Shown piece by piece: positions 20,501 to 26,514 of a stretch of DNA of 64,000 nucleotides. Numbering within the stretch: position 1 is the first letter of the stretch; the number at the start of each line of letters is the position of its first letter. Below the pieces are notes generated by a model. It was not told where the DNA came from, made no database searches, and was given only the letters and a program-made list of their open reading frames with translations. The position numbers and the translations under genes were made by a program. The stretch is taken from contig NZ_AP019860.1 in NCBI RefSeq assembly GCF_009002475.1, forward strand, positions 4,921,001 through 4,985,000. The letters are read 5' to 3'. Origin of the DNA: Candidatus Uabimicrobium amorphum (lineage in GTDB: Bacteria > Planctomycetota > Uabimicrobiia > Uabimicrobiales > Uabimicrobiaceae).

Positions 20501-22973
20501 CATTGGTGAAGTCAAGAACGTTTCCAGCGCCATCTGTCACTTGTAAATTTATTCCCTGTGGAAAATCGGCAATGTCGGGAATTTCAAATCCAGGAGGGAT
20601 GTTGTCGGTAATAAGAATGTCGAAAGCACCATTGCGTGCTGTTCCTGTGTTCTCAACGACAATGGCAAATTTTACCAAGTCGCCACCGTTGACATCTTCA
20701 ACGTTGGAATTGATACGGTTGTCTTTGATATTTTGCGAGTTAATAGTTTCCGAAAATGCCACGCCAGCACTTCCCGGATCATCAAAGACAACTGGGCCGA
20801 TGGAGTCTAGGAAATTGGCATCGGGATTTGACGTGGAAACCACGGCCTTATCGATGTCAAGGACAGCTTCGCGCACCTTGAAGTTGATGATACTTTGTTC
20901 TTGTAATGCCGAAAAACTATTGATCGCTTGGTTGGTAAGAAGTAAACCTTCTCCAAAAGGTGCGTCGGTAGTTGTCACGGTAAATACAATTTCAACCTCT
21001 GCGCTGTTGGCATTCTCAAATTCTATATCACCGAAGTCAAATAGAATGGAGTTTTGTGCGGCATCTACAGTGATGTCGGGAATAAATTGTGCGTCAATTG
21101 TACCGTCGGGATTGGTGGGTAGTCCAGACGTACGTGCACCAAAACGTATGACACCTGCTTCAGGTGGATCTGCGCTTATCTCGTTGGTGAAGTTAACATT
21201 GTTAAACTCTATGGCCTCAAAAATAGGTAGCGGTAAAAAGTCTTTGATGAAGAAATCTTCGACATCTGTTGTGGGCAAAGCGGTGAATAAACTAAATGTT
21301 ACTGTGTCACCGGGAACAACAGACCCTGCCTCTGCGGCAATACCATTTAGGGCAATGATTTTTTTCTGCGCTTGTATTTCGTTGATGGTAAGCACCGTAC
21401 CGCTGTCATCGAAAGTAAAACGATTTCCGTCGATTTCTGCACTGACTGTGATGTCATTGGTGATGCTGTCCCCCGCATCTAGGTTTGATCCGTCTAATTT
21501 AAATTCTTCCAAGACGGTGGTTTGGAATTTGATTTGTCCGGTTAAACCACCATTGTTTTGCAAACGATTGGGATCATCGGACAGTCCACCGGTGAAGTCA
21601 CCGTCTATGCGAAAGGTAACATTTGTTGTTTCGTCGGCATTGACCACCACATCAAAGTCTTCTGCGGCGAATTGTGTGACAGGTACCTCAAGGCCATTAT
21701 TATTGAATATTTGAAAGGTCGGTGTAAACGCGTTATCAAATATTTGTCCGTCGGAGAACTGATCATTGAAAACCAAGTTCTGTAGGTCAAAAAAATCAGA
21801 TACTTGAAAATTGATCGTGTACTCGATGGTGTCCCCCGGAGATACGCCTACAACGTTGGTGTTGGGATTTTCAATAATGGTGGCGCTCTTTTGAATGGCC
21901 AGAGCAAGGTCTTGTATCGTGCTTTCGGCGTCATCAGTTATCACTACTGTTTCTGGCGCATCGGGAATTTCATCGCCATCGGTGTCGATGACGAGATTAT
22001 CGGGATCTGTAAAGTCCGCGGTGACCACCGCTTGGTTGATCGAAACACCTGGGGCACCATTTACTGGGTCGACAACATTGTTGTTGTTGCCATCAAATTC
22101 TTTGACAAAGGCTTGATAGTCAATGGTTTTTTCTGGGCCAAGTTCTCCCGATATACTCGCGATGTCTATCCGTAGTTGATTTGTTGCCGCATCAAAACTA
22201 ATAACGCCACCTTCGGCAACAATACCATCATCATCTGTGACACCTAAAAACTCTAGATTGTCGGGCAGGGTATCGATAACAACTATATTGTCGACCGTTT
22301 CTTGGTCGGCGACATCTATAGTTAGAGTAAAAGTACGTGCAAAGTTAGGGCCAGTTGCTGTTTCGCCTTCTGGGGCATCGTTTGCTTTATCAAGTTGAAG
22401 CACTGTTGGGGTAATCGAAGAGGTTTTCAACTCTCCGCGGATCGGTGGATCTTCTCCTGGGTTATTAAGAGCATCGTTTCCAAATGCAAATATCCCTTGG
22501 GCCTTGATGTCGAGAGGCACACCTAACAACGATTGGTTGTTGAGAGTTCCCGTTACTGTGATGTCCACCACTTGCTCATTGGTAAAACTACCAAAAGGAA
22601 TCTCTACGGCAAATACCGTTTCGAGTGGTATTGTTCCTTCTTGGGTGTCTTGTATTAAAGTTTCACCAGTGATGGGGTGCTTCGCGACAAAGATTCCGTC
22701 TCCATCTTTGTCTTTAAATTCTATTTCTGATTTTGCCAATTCTGTGCCAGCAAACTGAATGCTATCGACATCAATTCCGTTGGGAATCGTCAAATCGATA
22801 AAGGGACGAAAACCCTCTTGGTCACCGTCGTTTTCAAAGGTGATGTCAAACGAGAAGGCTTCGTTTAAGAATCCTGTTGCGGGTACGTCCAGTTGTTGTA
22901 CATCGGGAACCGCGTCGAGCATGATCCTTTGTTCCAAAGGTTCTAATAATAATTTCTTTTTGCGACTGGCCAT
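5541..22973 (-). CDS. Giant LEPR-XLL-type surface protein with DUF11/isopeptide-like repeats
   Basis: This protein of 5,810 residues starts with a basic stretch and LLLEPLEQRIMLDA (8-21), a variant of the LEPR-XLL N-terminal motif of very large exported proteins. The rest is a chain of DUF11/fimbrial-isopeptide-like beta domains, recognisable by GDTVTYTITV-like strands and DxLPxG turns. Residues about 2,220-5,170 contain eight tandem superunits of about 350 residues, each with an HNASSTADAFDL-type domain and an IGDxVPVxID-type domain. Six superunits carry a Ca-binding-like loop of the form DxDNDGVxD. Classic DUF11 domains follow, then a distinct tail (about 5,640-5,810) with a PFLTIDPIYSGTA segment. 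It is rich in Asp/Asn, and I saw no cysteine, no LPXTG and no PEP-CTERM. The start is fixed by AGGGA seven bases upstream. Likely a cell-surface adhesin or stalk exported by neighbouring genes (inference). Confidence 0.93.
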   Translation of the reverse strand: MASRKKKLLLEPLEQRIMLDAVPDVQQLDVPATGFLNEAFSFDITFENDGDQEGFRPFIDLTIPNGIDVDSIQFAGTELAKSEIEFKDKDGDGIFVAKHPITGETLIQDTQEGTIPLETVFAVEIPFGSFTNEQVVDITVTGTLNNQSLLGVPLDIKAQGIFAFGNDALNNPGEDPPIRGELKTSSITPTVLQLDKANDAPEGETATGPNFARTFTLTIDVADQETVDNIVVIDTLPDNLEFLGVTDDDGIVAEGGVISFDAATNQLRIDIASISGELGPEKTIDYQAFVKEFDGNNNNVVDPVNGAPGVSINQAVVTADFTDPDNLVIDTDGDEIPDAPETVVITDDAESTIQDLALAIQKSATIIENPNTNVVGVSPGDTIEYTINFQVSDFFDLQNLVFNDQFSDGQIFDNAFTPTFQIFNNNGLEVPVTQFAAEDFDVVVNADETTNVTFRIDGDFTGGLSDDPNRLQNNGGLTGQIKFQTTVLEEFKLDGSNLDAGDSITNDITVSAEIDGNRFTFDDSGTVLTINEIQAQKKIIALNGIAAEAGSVVPGDTVTFSLFTALPTTDVEDFFIKDFLPLPIFEAIEFNNVNFTNEISADPPEAGVIRFGARTSGLPTNPDGTIDAQFIPDITVDAAQNSILFDFGDIEFENANSAEVEIVFTVTTTDAPFGEGLLLTNQAINSFSALQEQSIINFKVREAVLDIDKAVVSTSNPDANFLDSIGPVVFDDPGSAGVAFSETINSQNIKDNRINSNVEDVNGGDLVKFAIVVENTGTARNGAFDILITDNIPPGFEIPDIADFPQGINLQVTDGAGNVLDFTNANDGAIVDGLELFADGIKLVDNPGDPANDIEPSGALATAAFLQIDPENGEVEIPNTTGSNILVITYDLAVIEEVPANSKHVNEAFIENFATAEGGENFAVADNGNAGLDLSDKAVAIIQDVQIDKQIINTSVGDDVNREVAIGEVVTFQLEVTLPDGQNDLNLIDNLPPGFDFIEGSARVITDIDGDGTDDFDGQNNADGSFDFTEVIVGDTVLAPEVDVQLEAFVNGVLVDNAFDAAENTEGGDSLVFVTTLTGGGDADALDIVLTQEIPPASVINNITLDIPGTSEGAITLIEDKHFTVFDGTIIFNGIDDIERSLINDLGLGAQMIFTIDTTVANVEPNTIDIAQQAEVNGVVLDADGVANLQDGDIIEFTTTLTHNGTTPFTINPPVSYLETLPANTTFDPNSVRVVSEGFISTLSSGSFEFNAANNTLEITEFGRTQDLTIGEVMEIQFSVVVGEDPVAEQDILENDVVVDVKPVSVEDLTEIPRATFGGDVAGNLAFTFRDVETFNDSGTFLVEYKAIVTNDAANVGLNNPQTAANVTNTQVTLFSFDSEKNRTTISYQNQLENLDTDDGDITNEDGATRIVFNDVITGKLDKNSITADGIGLVEGTHFVVEGNNLKIFDLSSIEELGPDSTALIRYVSVVDGEFNQVINDQSSVTFLDAEQTVLNNEVFADVLNDGTAAVKDIEHVIVTEPQLIIDKQMGDGIFDAGDTVEITLTVANPSTTDPFTGAELENGATGAAFDIVIEDILDNELFVAGSVVFTETPAGFVGTETDNGDNTSTIEFAKAVDATSSNTIGVDEELTFTFNVTLATTVNGNEFISNTAQITEYSSVPNIADSVPVDENNPSEDELRLLADDALAIANQRTFDAVDSNEDQLRINTIEVQKAIVGDTDFTVGEIINYRVIIDLPEATLPQFTFNDILDEGLAFVGVTSITAATGITTTIGNNNFDVVAANQVISDEGNGDTAVARKLDLNFGTVVNTNFTDGLATDNNTITIEYQAVVLNANVVQDGETLDNTVTISYEGREPDSDDATATVNIVEPNISIDKVVLDAETGDPVENTGGDAGDQLIFQITLTSDGNADAFDIVLSDAIPDGISLVPGTLQTVSGTTDQLNEDIANNSIEVVVEELLIGQSVTVQFQIDVDDDVVLGEAIQNNADVTFTSLGDDAELQLAGSGAANILAVERTGDPNDPGEDNNFTAEDDASVTIFEPVLTKSIVATSAAHTDANASDNVQVAIGEVVRFRLDIEFPETVLDDTVIRDQLAEGLEFLGNTTLSFVAEEDFGNPANIEGADNDAIPPTFDLDAVAGAVVQNGQDLQFNIGDIQNNDRDDNAERIIIEFDAIVKDNLAINLNNTQHQNTFDLDGEQLQDVRTSNQVQLNVEEPILQTKLTQQVNGETVDNDKIGNFDAGDIITYTAEVSHAGDSQSDAFDLTIALDIPAQTVIDATSFVIGGIAVDPTPFIVDDGNGNLSIELNADDLNNIAANLDDLALNDALVITYDTVVQDQANPGDTFAIDFDVDFTTLPGDVDDDANDQLIEERTRSVNNSIQMDSVKQIAVETNIGVDNDNDGVVDLTDFQIGDDVPVQIDADVLEGTNENVVITQVIPAGIDFDLNTFVINLDNGVTAENVTDNGDGTFTIDPTKVTTAVDGDGNTVLTIELGDVVNEGSTDFNPEQLGDANTRGDIQPDITINFDGTVLDDAVNNNNGDTKDFATTITTADDAGNEVASDNDNDQVAIIEAVLDVAVTQAVTNDGVTTAVNDDDVFDFDAGDTISYTATINHNAASANNAEAFDLNIALDIPVNTELRTLDLGDGNIINDPVVLANFTVDTNGDGIDDQIQISDAQLEAVGLENLARNDTLVVNYNVEILDTAVVGDNFAVDATVDFDSQEDVGPNTDAAGNEISRAGQQAQDNIAINSAAQIAVETNIGVDNNNDGVVDLTDFQIGDDIPVQIDADVLEGTSENVIITQVIPAGIEFDLNTFVINLDPGVTAENVTDNGDGTFTIDPTKIITAVDGDGNTVLTIELGDVVNEGSANFNPEQLGDANTRGDDQPDITINFDTVVLDDVANNNNGDAKDFATAITTADDAGNEVASDNDNDQVQIAEPILDIALAQQINGESVNDGVAFDFDAGDTITYNAIFSHNNASTAEAFDLNISLDIPQNTEIQRLDIGGNILDVNNGDDLTPFLTDDNGDGVFDRITISDTQLQLLGLDDLPLGDDLQVNFDALLLDTANPGDDFIVNANVDFDSQDNVGDNDIQRPNNAVNSINVLSTNVINVETTLGNDTAQVGDSVPVTIDTDVVEGTTENVIIRQVIPAGIEIDEAQILAGITLGNNITTDDPQVQIIDNGDGTQTLVVNFGDVVKQGNDGFNIDNLGDTNDVNDNDFDIRIEFDAEVLNDVDVNNNGNRKDFQTTVESQDDAGNIKVSSLQDADSFTIVEPVLDIQQQQFIDDGAGNLVEVNDGSLDVAVDAGNIITYVSTISHNAASSGDAFDLTYSEVIPENTLLDTNSVAVTFTDENNVANTVSLVENTHFTFDADTGDFIIFNLDDAGLGITDNLPQNNTLTVTYDTIVQDDARPGDVFTTNAQIDFDSVDGDDVNERDGSANDDVSLASAKFINVEAHVGDGVTDFQIGDSIPVTIDGDVLEGTTENVVFTQVIPAGIDFNLDTFVISLDDGVTAANVTDNGDGTFTIDPTKVTTALDGDGNTILTVELGDVVNEGNAPFNPEVLGDPNNVNDNDFDIRITFDGEVLNDDALNNNGDNKGFVTSVESQDDNGDAIIASAEDNDTVNIVEPVLDIVQQQFINNRLVEVNDGSLDIEIDAGDIISYTSTITHNGSSAADAFDLNYTDVIPAGTLLKTDTVVVIFTDAQGNTTGELPLNVNEHFTFDADTGDFTILNLDGVNGINDNLPQGATLEIRYDTIVQDTANPGDVFATDAQINFDSVDGDNDNERDGSANDKVSLASKQFINVEAHVGIDNDNDGVVDVTDFQIGDNIPITIDVDVVEGTTENVVVQQILPAGIELDAAEILAGITRGADVTTDAPQVQIVDNGDGTQTLTVDFGNVVNAGNNNDLFNPEELGDPNNVDDNNFDIRIEFGGEILNDEALNNNGDNKAFVTSVESQDNNGDAVIASAEDNDAISIIEPVLDIVQQQFIDDGNGNIVEINDGDTDIALDAGDTISYTSTVTHNASSTADAFDLTYTDIVPEDTLLDTDSVTVTFNNGAPIALVENVHFTFDPVTREFNIFNLDDANLGIDNNLPQDNTLAISYDVVIQNTAVVGDTFATDAQINFDSVEGVDANERSKSANDNVILAAEANIDLEAHVGIDANNDGVIDDTEFQIGESVPISLDVSLVEGVTENVVIEQIIPAGIEIDVNDVLAGITFDADATPERAQPIVQIVDNGDGTQTLSIDFGDVTNNGNDGAADPEGALGDPQNVDDNQFDIRIEFNGEILNDNALNNNGDVKSFFSTVQSRDDNGNVVIASGVEQDSITIIEPVLDIVQQQFVDNVEINDGDIDVELDAGDTISYISTINHNASSTADAFDLVYTDTVPENTLLDLNSVEVSLVDQNGDPVLDENGAPVIVELQANQFTFDEVTREFTIDFEDLGIDNTLAQDNAFVISYDVTVQNAAKPLDTFATNAQINFDSIAGDDANERSGSANDDVKLSSKNEINVEAHIGVDEDNDGVIDITDFQIGDTVPVTIDVDIVEGTNENVIVSQVIPAGIQVDINDVLAGIEPGNGVTTDDPQVEIVDNGDGTQTLTIDFGNVVNEGDPGFNNRVLDLGQIDNNDFDIQIKFGAVVLNDDVNNNNGENKAFATTVQSQDDNGDAIIVSSTDNDAITIVEPVLDIVQQQFVDNIEINDGDIDVELDAGDTISYISTINHNASSTADAFDLVYTDTVPENTLLDLNSVEVSLVDQNGDPVLDENGAPVIVELQANQFTFDEVTREFTIDFEDLGIDNTLAQDNAFVISYDVTVQNAAKPLDTFATNAQINFDSIAGDNANERSGSANDDVKLSSKNEINVEAHIGIDGDNDGVVDITDFQIGESVPVAIDVDVVEGTTDNVIVSQVIPAGIEVDINDVLAGITRGNGVTTDDPQVQIVDNGDGTQTLTVDFGDVVNVGNDGFNNRVLGDPANINDNDFDIRIEFDGVILNEDVNNNGDNKAFVTTVESQDDNGNVLITSAADNDNAAIVEPALDITITPDNNTPFNGDTVNFTVDITHLANSAADAHDLQTTIAIPDGFTFNGDANVPDGVVLQQVGNELIVTLETLPQGDAVTFDFDLDLLNVAIGTNIDVDASLVFDSQLGAGDNDVQRTGNANDDGGDVNDLNNINSTQLTVFGSDLEVTVDDGVEEVLPGDDVSFTLNITNNGNTNSTGIVLEHTLPATVDINELNILDENGNDITANVNVVPNGDGTFTLEFPNFDLGPNGSTTNFTVNTKVLDVIPAAVVDFNSTAAVNDDGANGIDPTPENNANDDADNLIAAPDLFIDKSTDETEFFAGDTVTYNIVVQNNGNQDATGVSVSDTLQNELNFQFATAVLADGSNVLLTEQPITVVSFANLPQEIDPEDVITEFNGEFVVALDDVPQEVIDNGFANNTFDTTGAFDVATNNFSLAIGDFAVGDEVTIQLVATVDDVVAAFVEDITNTITVTDDGANGEDLNAADNVAQEVDLLVSTPDLQILKTNNVGTLQPGQQTTYELTIRNLGQQESINIEVIDTLPEGVFDFVEASDDGVFDPDTEQITFNIDSIEGLSEKTVTVTLQVKDDLLSSGIRTITNIASVADDGSQGIDLTPENNIAQDVDDFLFFVFDALDSNPVFDPADPSGNDNGFGDPVRLRRQPFLTIDPIYSGTAAPNSSQQVVIYGSNGNIIGTQTVMADTGGNWLATFPNTVIFEQPHHIEIVSQQSHVIEDAGYNMRTYFSSVLHSSVFAKELSSIDDLEAQLTPEQVETLVEWQQQALLQLQGNSGFLYEFLPQGAIPSTK
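8423..8962 (-). repeat. Near-identical internal repeat, copy A (C-terminal copy)
   Basis: This segment of the giant gene matches 9,470-10,009 almost base for base at an offset of 1,047 bases (349 codons). Differences are scattered single bases, mostly at third positions. The neighbouring superunits are far more diverged, so this pair is a recent duplication or has been homogenised. Confidence 0.9.
9470..10009 (-). repeat. Near-identical internal repeat, copy B
   Basis: Partner of 8,423-8,962 at an offset of 1,047 bases. Both encode the block running from the SSKNEINVEAH segment back to VDNVEINDGDIDVELDAGD. In-frame recombination between the copies would delete or add exactly one superunit. 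Confidence 0.9.
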
Positions 22974-23277
22974 TTTGTATTCCCTAAAAGTATACGAACA
23001 TTATTTTTATGAGTGCGGTTATAAATCTACTACTATATATATACTATATTATATTGTCGGTAATAATACGCAATTATTGTGCCTATTTTTAGATTTTTTG
23101 TAAAGAATACCTACAGACTTTATTTTCTTAAAATTAAAGCACGATCGATGTTAAGTATTGTGTATTCATTCTTAATATTGTTGTGGCGCTTCTTCGTCTA
23201 TTTTATGTTTTTGACGTTATTTCGTCGTTGCTTGTTTGTTTTTTGTGCGTTTATGTGGAAAAATTTTTCTAGGTTTT
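22974..23277. other. Intergenic region upstream of the giant gene
   Basis: This 304-base AT-rich gap lies between the HlyD-type gene and the giant gene on the same strand. It contains the candidate promoter and ribosome-binding site of the giant gene and T-rich runs. Small ORFs here have no supporting features. The spacing suggests that the giant gene is transcribed separately from the adaptor gene. Confidence 0.6.
23032..23060 (-). promoter_or_regulatory. Candidate promoter of the giant surface-protein gene
   Basis: On the minus strand CCGACA is followed by 17 bases and TATAGT. The predicted start is near 23,025, giving a leader of about 50 bases with AGGGA before the ATG at 22,973. The -10 hexamer matches those at 37,583, 61,842 and 62,016. 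Confidence 0.55.
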
Positions 23278-24066
23278 TTAAGGTTTACTTTGCGTATTTA
23301 TGGTACAAATAACGCCTGTTTTGAGAGATTGATTTTTATTGTCGATGGTGATGATTACCTTCACCGTGTTGCTTGCGGCGTCGGTAACGGGATCAATAAA
23401 AGATACTCTACCACTGTAGGTTTTTTTGTTATAGGAGGTGGTTACCTGTACTTGTTGTTTTACCTTTAATTGCTGCGTTTCTTCAAAACTCGGATAAGCA
23501 ATAATTTTAATGGGGTCTAGTTGTACTAGTGTACACAAAGGCTGCGCGGGTGAAATACTTTCGCCTTTTTCCTTCAAAAATTCGCGAATAATACCTGTCG
23601 CGGGGGCACGAACAATGTGGCGTTCTATTTGTGTTTTTATGCGTTGTACCTCGTAGTAGTGTATGCGTTGTGCTTCTTTGGCTGACAACAAGCGTGCTGT
23701 GGCTAGGTCTACCTCTGCTTGGGCTTTTTCTACCTCTTCGGCGCGTATGTGGTTTTGTTGTTGTAGTTGTAAAATTTTCTGTAGTTTTTTACGCGCTAGT
23801 TTTAGTGTGGTTTGTGCCGCATTGATGTTACCCTTGCTTTTAAAACGTGCCATCGCAATTTTGAGAGAAGAACGCAATAATGTGGCGTCCAAATACGCAA
23901 TGATTTGACCACGGCGAACAAGATCTCCCTCCTTGGCGTTTATTTTATATATGATTCCCGCCTCCGGTACCGCAACTTCGATTTCTCGAAAGGGTTTGGT
24001 CGTACCTGGAAAATTTATTTCGCTGTATATGGCTACGATAAGTAAAAAGGGTAGTACATATTTCAT
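23278..24066 (-). CDS. HlyD/RND-type periplasmic adaptor (membrane fusion protein)
   Basis: A 262-residue adaptor with a hydrophobic N-terminus (2-15) that fits a signal peptide or anchor. The first half of a lipoyl/barrel-sandwich domain (about 30-65, VPEAGIIYKINAKEGDLVRRGQ) is followed by an alpha-helical hairpin (about 75-150), the second lipoyl half (APATGIIREFLKEKGESISPAQPL) and a beta-barrel segment. Such proteins link an inner-membrane engine to a TolC-type channel. It is shorter than most adaptors (350-450 residues) and lacks a large membrane-proximal domain. It is divergent from the TolC-like lipoprotein at 24,301 and upstream of the giant gene on the same strand. No obvious Shine-Dalgarno site precedes the ATG. 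Confidence 0.88.
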   Translation of the reverse strand: MKYVLPFLLIVAIYSEINFPGTTKPFREIEVAVPEAGIIYKINAKEGDLVRRGQIIAYLDATLLRSSLKIAMARFKSKGNINAAQTTLKLARKKLQKILQLQQQNHIRAEEVEKAQAEVDLATARLLSAKEAQRIHYYEVQRIKTQIERHIVRAPATGIIREFLKEKGESISPAQPLCTLVQLDPIKIIAYPSFEETQQLKVKQQVQVTTSYNKKTYSGRVSFIDPVTDAASNTVKVIITIDNKNQSLKTGVICTINTQSKP

Positions 24067-24218
24067 AAAAATGAGTTTTCTGTTGTTATGGCATGAGTTT
24101 TGCGAATAAGCATTGCACTGGATAACTGATTTTGATAAATACTAGAAAATTAGGTATTTATTATTTAGTAGTACATCCGAATATAATACTATAACTAAGT
24201 AAAAACAGCAATTATTTT

Positions 24219-24247
24219 TTGTTTATATTGTAGCGTCATCATATAAA
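24219..24247 (+). promoter_or_regulatory. Candidate promoter of the export operon
   Basis: TTGTTT, 17 bases, TATAAA, 54 bases before the ATG of the TolC-like gene at 24,301. It sits in the divergent gap with the HlyD-type gene. Seen in sequence; activity inferred. Confidence 0.5.
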
Positions 24248-24300
24248 AAATATTCTCTAAAGAACTATTTTCAACTAAAACTTAAATGTAAGGATGTGGT

Positions 24301-26121
24301 ATGGGTAATATGATATTAGTGTTGTGCACTTTTTTATGTGTATGTGCTTGTACTCCATACGGCGCATCAAGAGATACGGTTAGGCCATTAAAAGAATATC
24401 GAGATTTTTTGACACAAGACTATGAGAGACGTGCAAAACAAACTGTACAAAGGCCTGCTCAAAAAACATTGCTCAACATACACAAGCTACCTTGGTTCCA
24501 GGAAATACAAAAACATGCGAAAAAAGATCAAAGTGATTTTTTACTGCTAAAAGATCTTTACCAAAAAGCTTTAGAGCATTCCAATCAGGTACGGGTATTT
24601 TCCGATATACCACTTATTCGCGAAACGGGTATTATGGAAGCGGAAGGGGATTTTGATCCTATTATCTTCGCCGAGGGCGGATATAATCGCATCAATCGTC
24701 CGGTGACGAGCGTTCTCGAAGTGGGCGGAACGGATAATCGTCTTAAGGAAAATGAACTGTACAGTGAGTTTGGGATTCGCAAGAAATTCGCTCCTGGGAC
24801 CCGTGTGGAGTTAAAAGAGAAGTTGCAGCGCATTCAAAACAACTCTGAGTTTTTCGATCCCAATCCGCAGTCTGTCGCTACCCTAACACTATCCATTATA
24901 CAGCCATTTTTACGTGGAGCAGGTGTGGAGTATAACGAGAGTGTTATACGCCTTGCACAACTAGACACCGAAATTGCCAAAAACGAATTTAAGAGGCAGA
25001 TGGAGTCTCACCTATTAGAAATTACGCGTGTGTACTGGACGTTGTATATTGCGCAGATGAATTTGAAATTGAAGGTGAAGTCGTATGAACGCGTTCAAAA
25101 AATTGTTGCGGAGATGAAACAACGCGGCAATTTCGATGCGTTGGCAAGCCAAATTTATCAAACTGAAGCCAACGCCGCGATTCACGAAGCTCAAATCATT
25201 CGTTTACAGGCCGAAGTAAAAAATACACGTGATCGTTTGATCTCCCTGGTGAATGCACCGGAATACACGGAAATAAAAGTAGAAAACTTTATTCCTTTGG
25301 ATTTGCCTGTGACCAACTGGGCAAAGATTGATATGCAAAAGTCTATCCAACGTGCGCTGAGTAATCGTCCGGAACTAGAACAAGCGTATTTACAAATTCG
25401 CGCTGCGACGGTTCGTTTGAATATGAGTAAAAATGAGCTACTTCCGGTCTTAGATGGTATTTTGGAGTTTGCCCTGAGCGGTTTGCGCGCCGAGAACGAT
25501 ATGGAAGGAGCTATGGGGGACCAATTCTCCGAAGGAAATCTCGGAGTACGTGTTGGTTTTCGTTTTGAATTTCCACCACCGAATAATGTGGCACGCGCAC
25601 GGCACTTGCGTAAAGAAGTGGAGAAACGTCAGGTTGTTAGCCAGTTTAAGACGACGGCGGAAGGGATTGCATTTGAAGTACAGGTTTCGGTGCGCGAAGT
25701 ACAAACGGCGTACCAAGAATTTATTGCACAGCAAGCGGCGTACATCGCCAGCGTAAAAGAGTTAGAGTCCTTGAGTAAAAGACGTGTATTGGAGACGGTA
25801 CTTGAAGGCCAGAGTACTTCTTATTTTCTACAACTACTTTTACAAGCAGAAAATAGGCATGTTGACGTTCAAGCGCGGTTGATCAAATCTATGATTGATT
25901 ACAATTTAGCTCTGACAAATTTAAAACGCGCCGAAGGAACGTTTCTTGCCTTTGAACGTTTACGTAAGGAAAAGAAACAGGATGAAAAAGGTTTGCCTAC
26001 CTGGGAAACTATTCTCGATGAATCTTTGGATGCATATAATCTACAAAAAAATGTGCGTATATTTGAAGACAATGAACGACAATTTAGATACGATACTCGT
26101 GAAAAACAGGAGAATAAATAA
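24301..26121 (+). CDS. TolC-like outer-membrane channel lipoprotein 1
   Basis: A 606-residue protein with a lipoprotein signal peptide (lipobox VCAC, Cys17 predicted), a proline/lysine linker and an outer-membrane efflux protein (TolC/OEP) body. The body is rich in long amphipathic helices, with repeated halves at about 210-300 and 390-560. It is a paralogue of the gene at 30,502: both share CTPYG after the lipid site, the HSNQV.VFSDIP block and an EAEG.FDP segment. It probably forms a periplasm-spanning outer-membrane channel for the adaptors encoded nearby. AGGA precedes the ATG. The stop overlaps the next start as TAATG, which indicates translational coupling. Confidence 0.9.
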   Translation: MGNMILVLCTFLCVCACTPYGASRDTVRPLKEYRDFLTQDYERRAKQTVQRPAQKTLLNIHKLPWFQEIQKHAKKDQSDFLLLKDLYQKALEHSNQVRVFSDIPLIRETGIMEAEGDFDPIIFAEGGYNRINRPVTSVLEVGGTDNRLKENELYSEFGIRKKFAPGTRVELKEKLQRIQNNSEFFDPNPQSVATLTLSIIQPFLRGAGVEYNESVIRLAQLDTEIAKNEFKRQMESHLLEITRVYWTLYIAQMNLKLKVKSYERVQKIVAEMKQRGNFDALASQIYQTEANAAIHEAQIIRLQAEVKNTRDRLISLVNAPEYTEIKVENFIPLDLPVTNWAKIDMQKSIQRALSNRPELEQAYLQIRAATVRLNMSKNELLPVLDGILEFALSGLRAENDMEGAMGDQFSEGNLGVRVGFRFEFPPPNNVARARHLRKEVEKRQVVSQFKTTAEGIAFEVQVSVREVQTAYQEFIAQQAAYIASVKELESLSKRRVLETVLEGQSTSYFLQLLLQAENRHVDVQARLIKSMIDYNLALTNLKRAEGTFLAFERLRKEKKQDEKGLPTWETILDESLDAYNLQKNVRIFEDNERQFRYDTREKQENK

Positions 26122-26510
26122 TGTCGGAACAAAAATCGCGTAAAAAAATCACTGTACGTCCCTCTCAGAAAAAACAAACCTCCGCTCCCGTAAAACTGAG
26201 CTTTGAGAGCACGGATGTATCGTATTGTAGCCAATTTAGTGTACAGGCAACGACTCAGGAAGTCTTCTTGAATTTTGCCGCGTCTTTGTTTCCAGGAACC
26301 AATCCTGGAGAGATTGTGTTACCCGTTCATACCCGGGTAGCAATGAATTATGTCAATGCGAAACGCCTTCTCGCTGTTCTTGCCGAAACCGTGCAGAAAT
26401 ACGAGAACGAATATGGGGAAATTAAAGATGTGGTGAAAAGCGAACTTCCGAAAGATAAAGGAAATTCGATGTCGAGTACCACAGCTTCTTTTCCTAAAAT
26501 AAACAGGTAG
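26121..26510 (+). CDS. DUF3467-family small protein
   Basis: A 129-residue protein with a basic, disordered N-terminus (1-25) and a domain matching the DUF3467 pattern: YCSQFSVQATTQEVFLNFA, then a P-V-x-x-R-V-A-M segment, NAKRLLAVL and KYENEYGEI. DUF3467 proteins are small and of unknown biochemical function. It starts on the last base of the TolC-like stop codon and ends four bases before the GAF-HlyD gene, so it is an integral part of the export operon. A cytoplasmic chaperone or assembly role is possible, but nothing in the sequence proves it. Confidence 0.8.
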   Translation: MSEQKSRKKITVRPSQKKQTSAPVKLSFESTDVSYCSQFSVQATTQEVFLNFAASLFPGTNPGEIVLPVHTRVAMNYVNAKRLLAVLAETVQKYENEYGEIKDVVKSELPKDKGNSMSSTTASFPKINR

Positions 26511-26514
26511 TTAT

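Noticed and set aside
5796..22758. Many long plus-strand open frames opposite the giant gene (up to 468 codons)
   Set aside because: They are shadows of the repetitive, Asp/Asn-rich coding strand. Their products are Ser/Thr-rich with no domains, and they repeat in step with the superunits.
5541..22973. RTX toxin or type I secretion substrate with GGxGxD repeats
   Set aside because: The acidic loops are of the DxDNDG type, not glycine nonapeptides, and no ABC exporter is nearby.
23079..23469. Small hydrophobic ORFs in and near the gap upstream of the giant gene
   Set aside because: AT-rich random frames without ribosome-binding sites, one of them overlapping the HlyD-type gene on the other strand.
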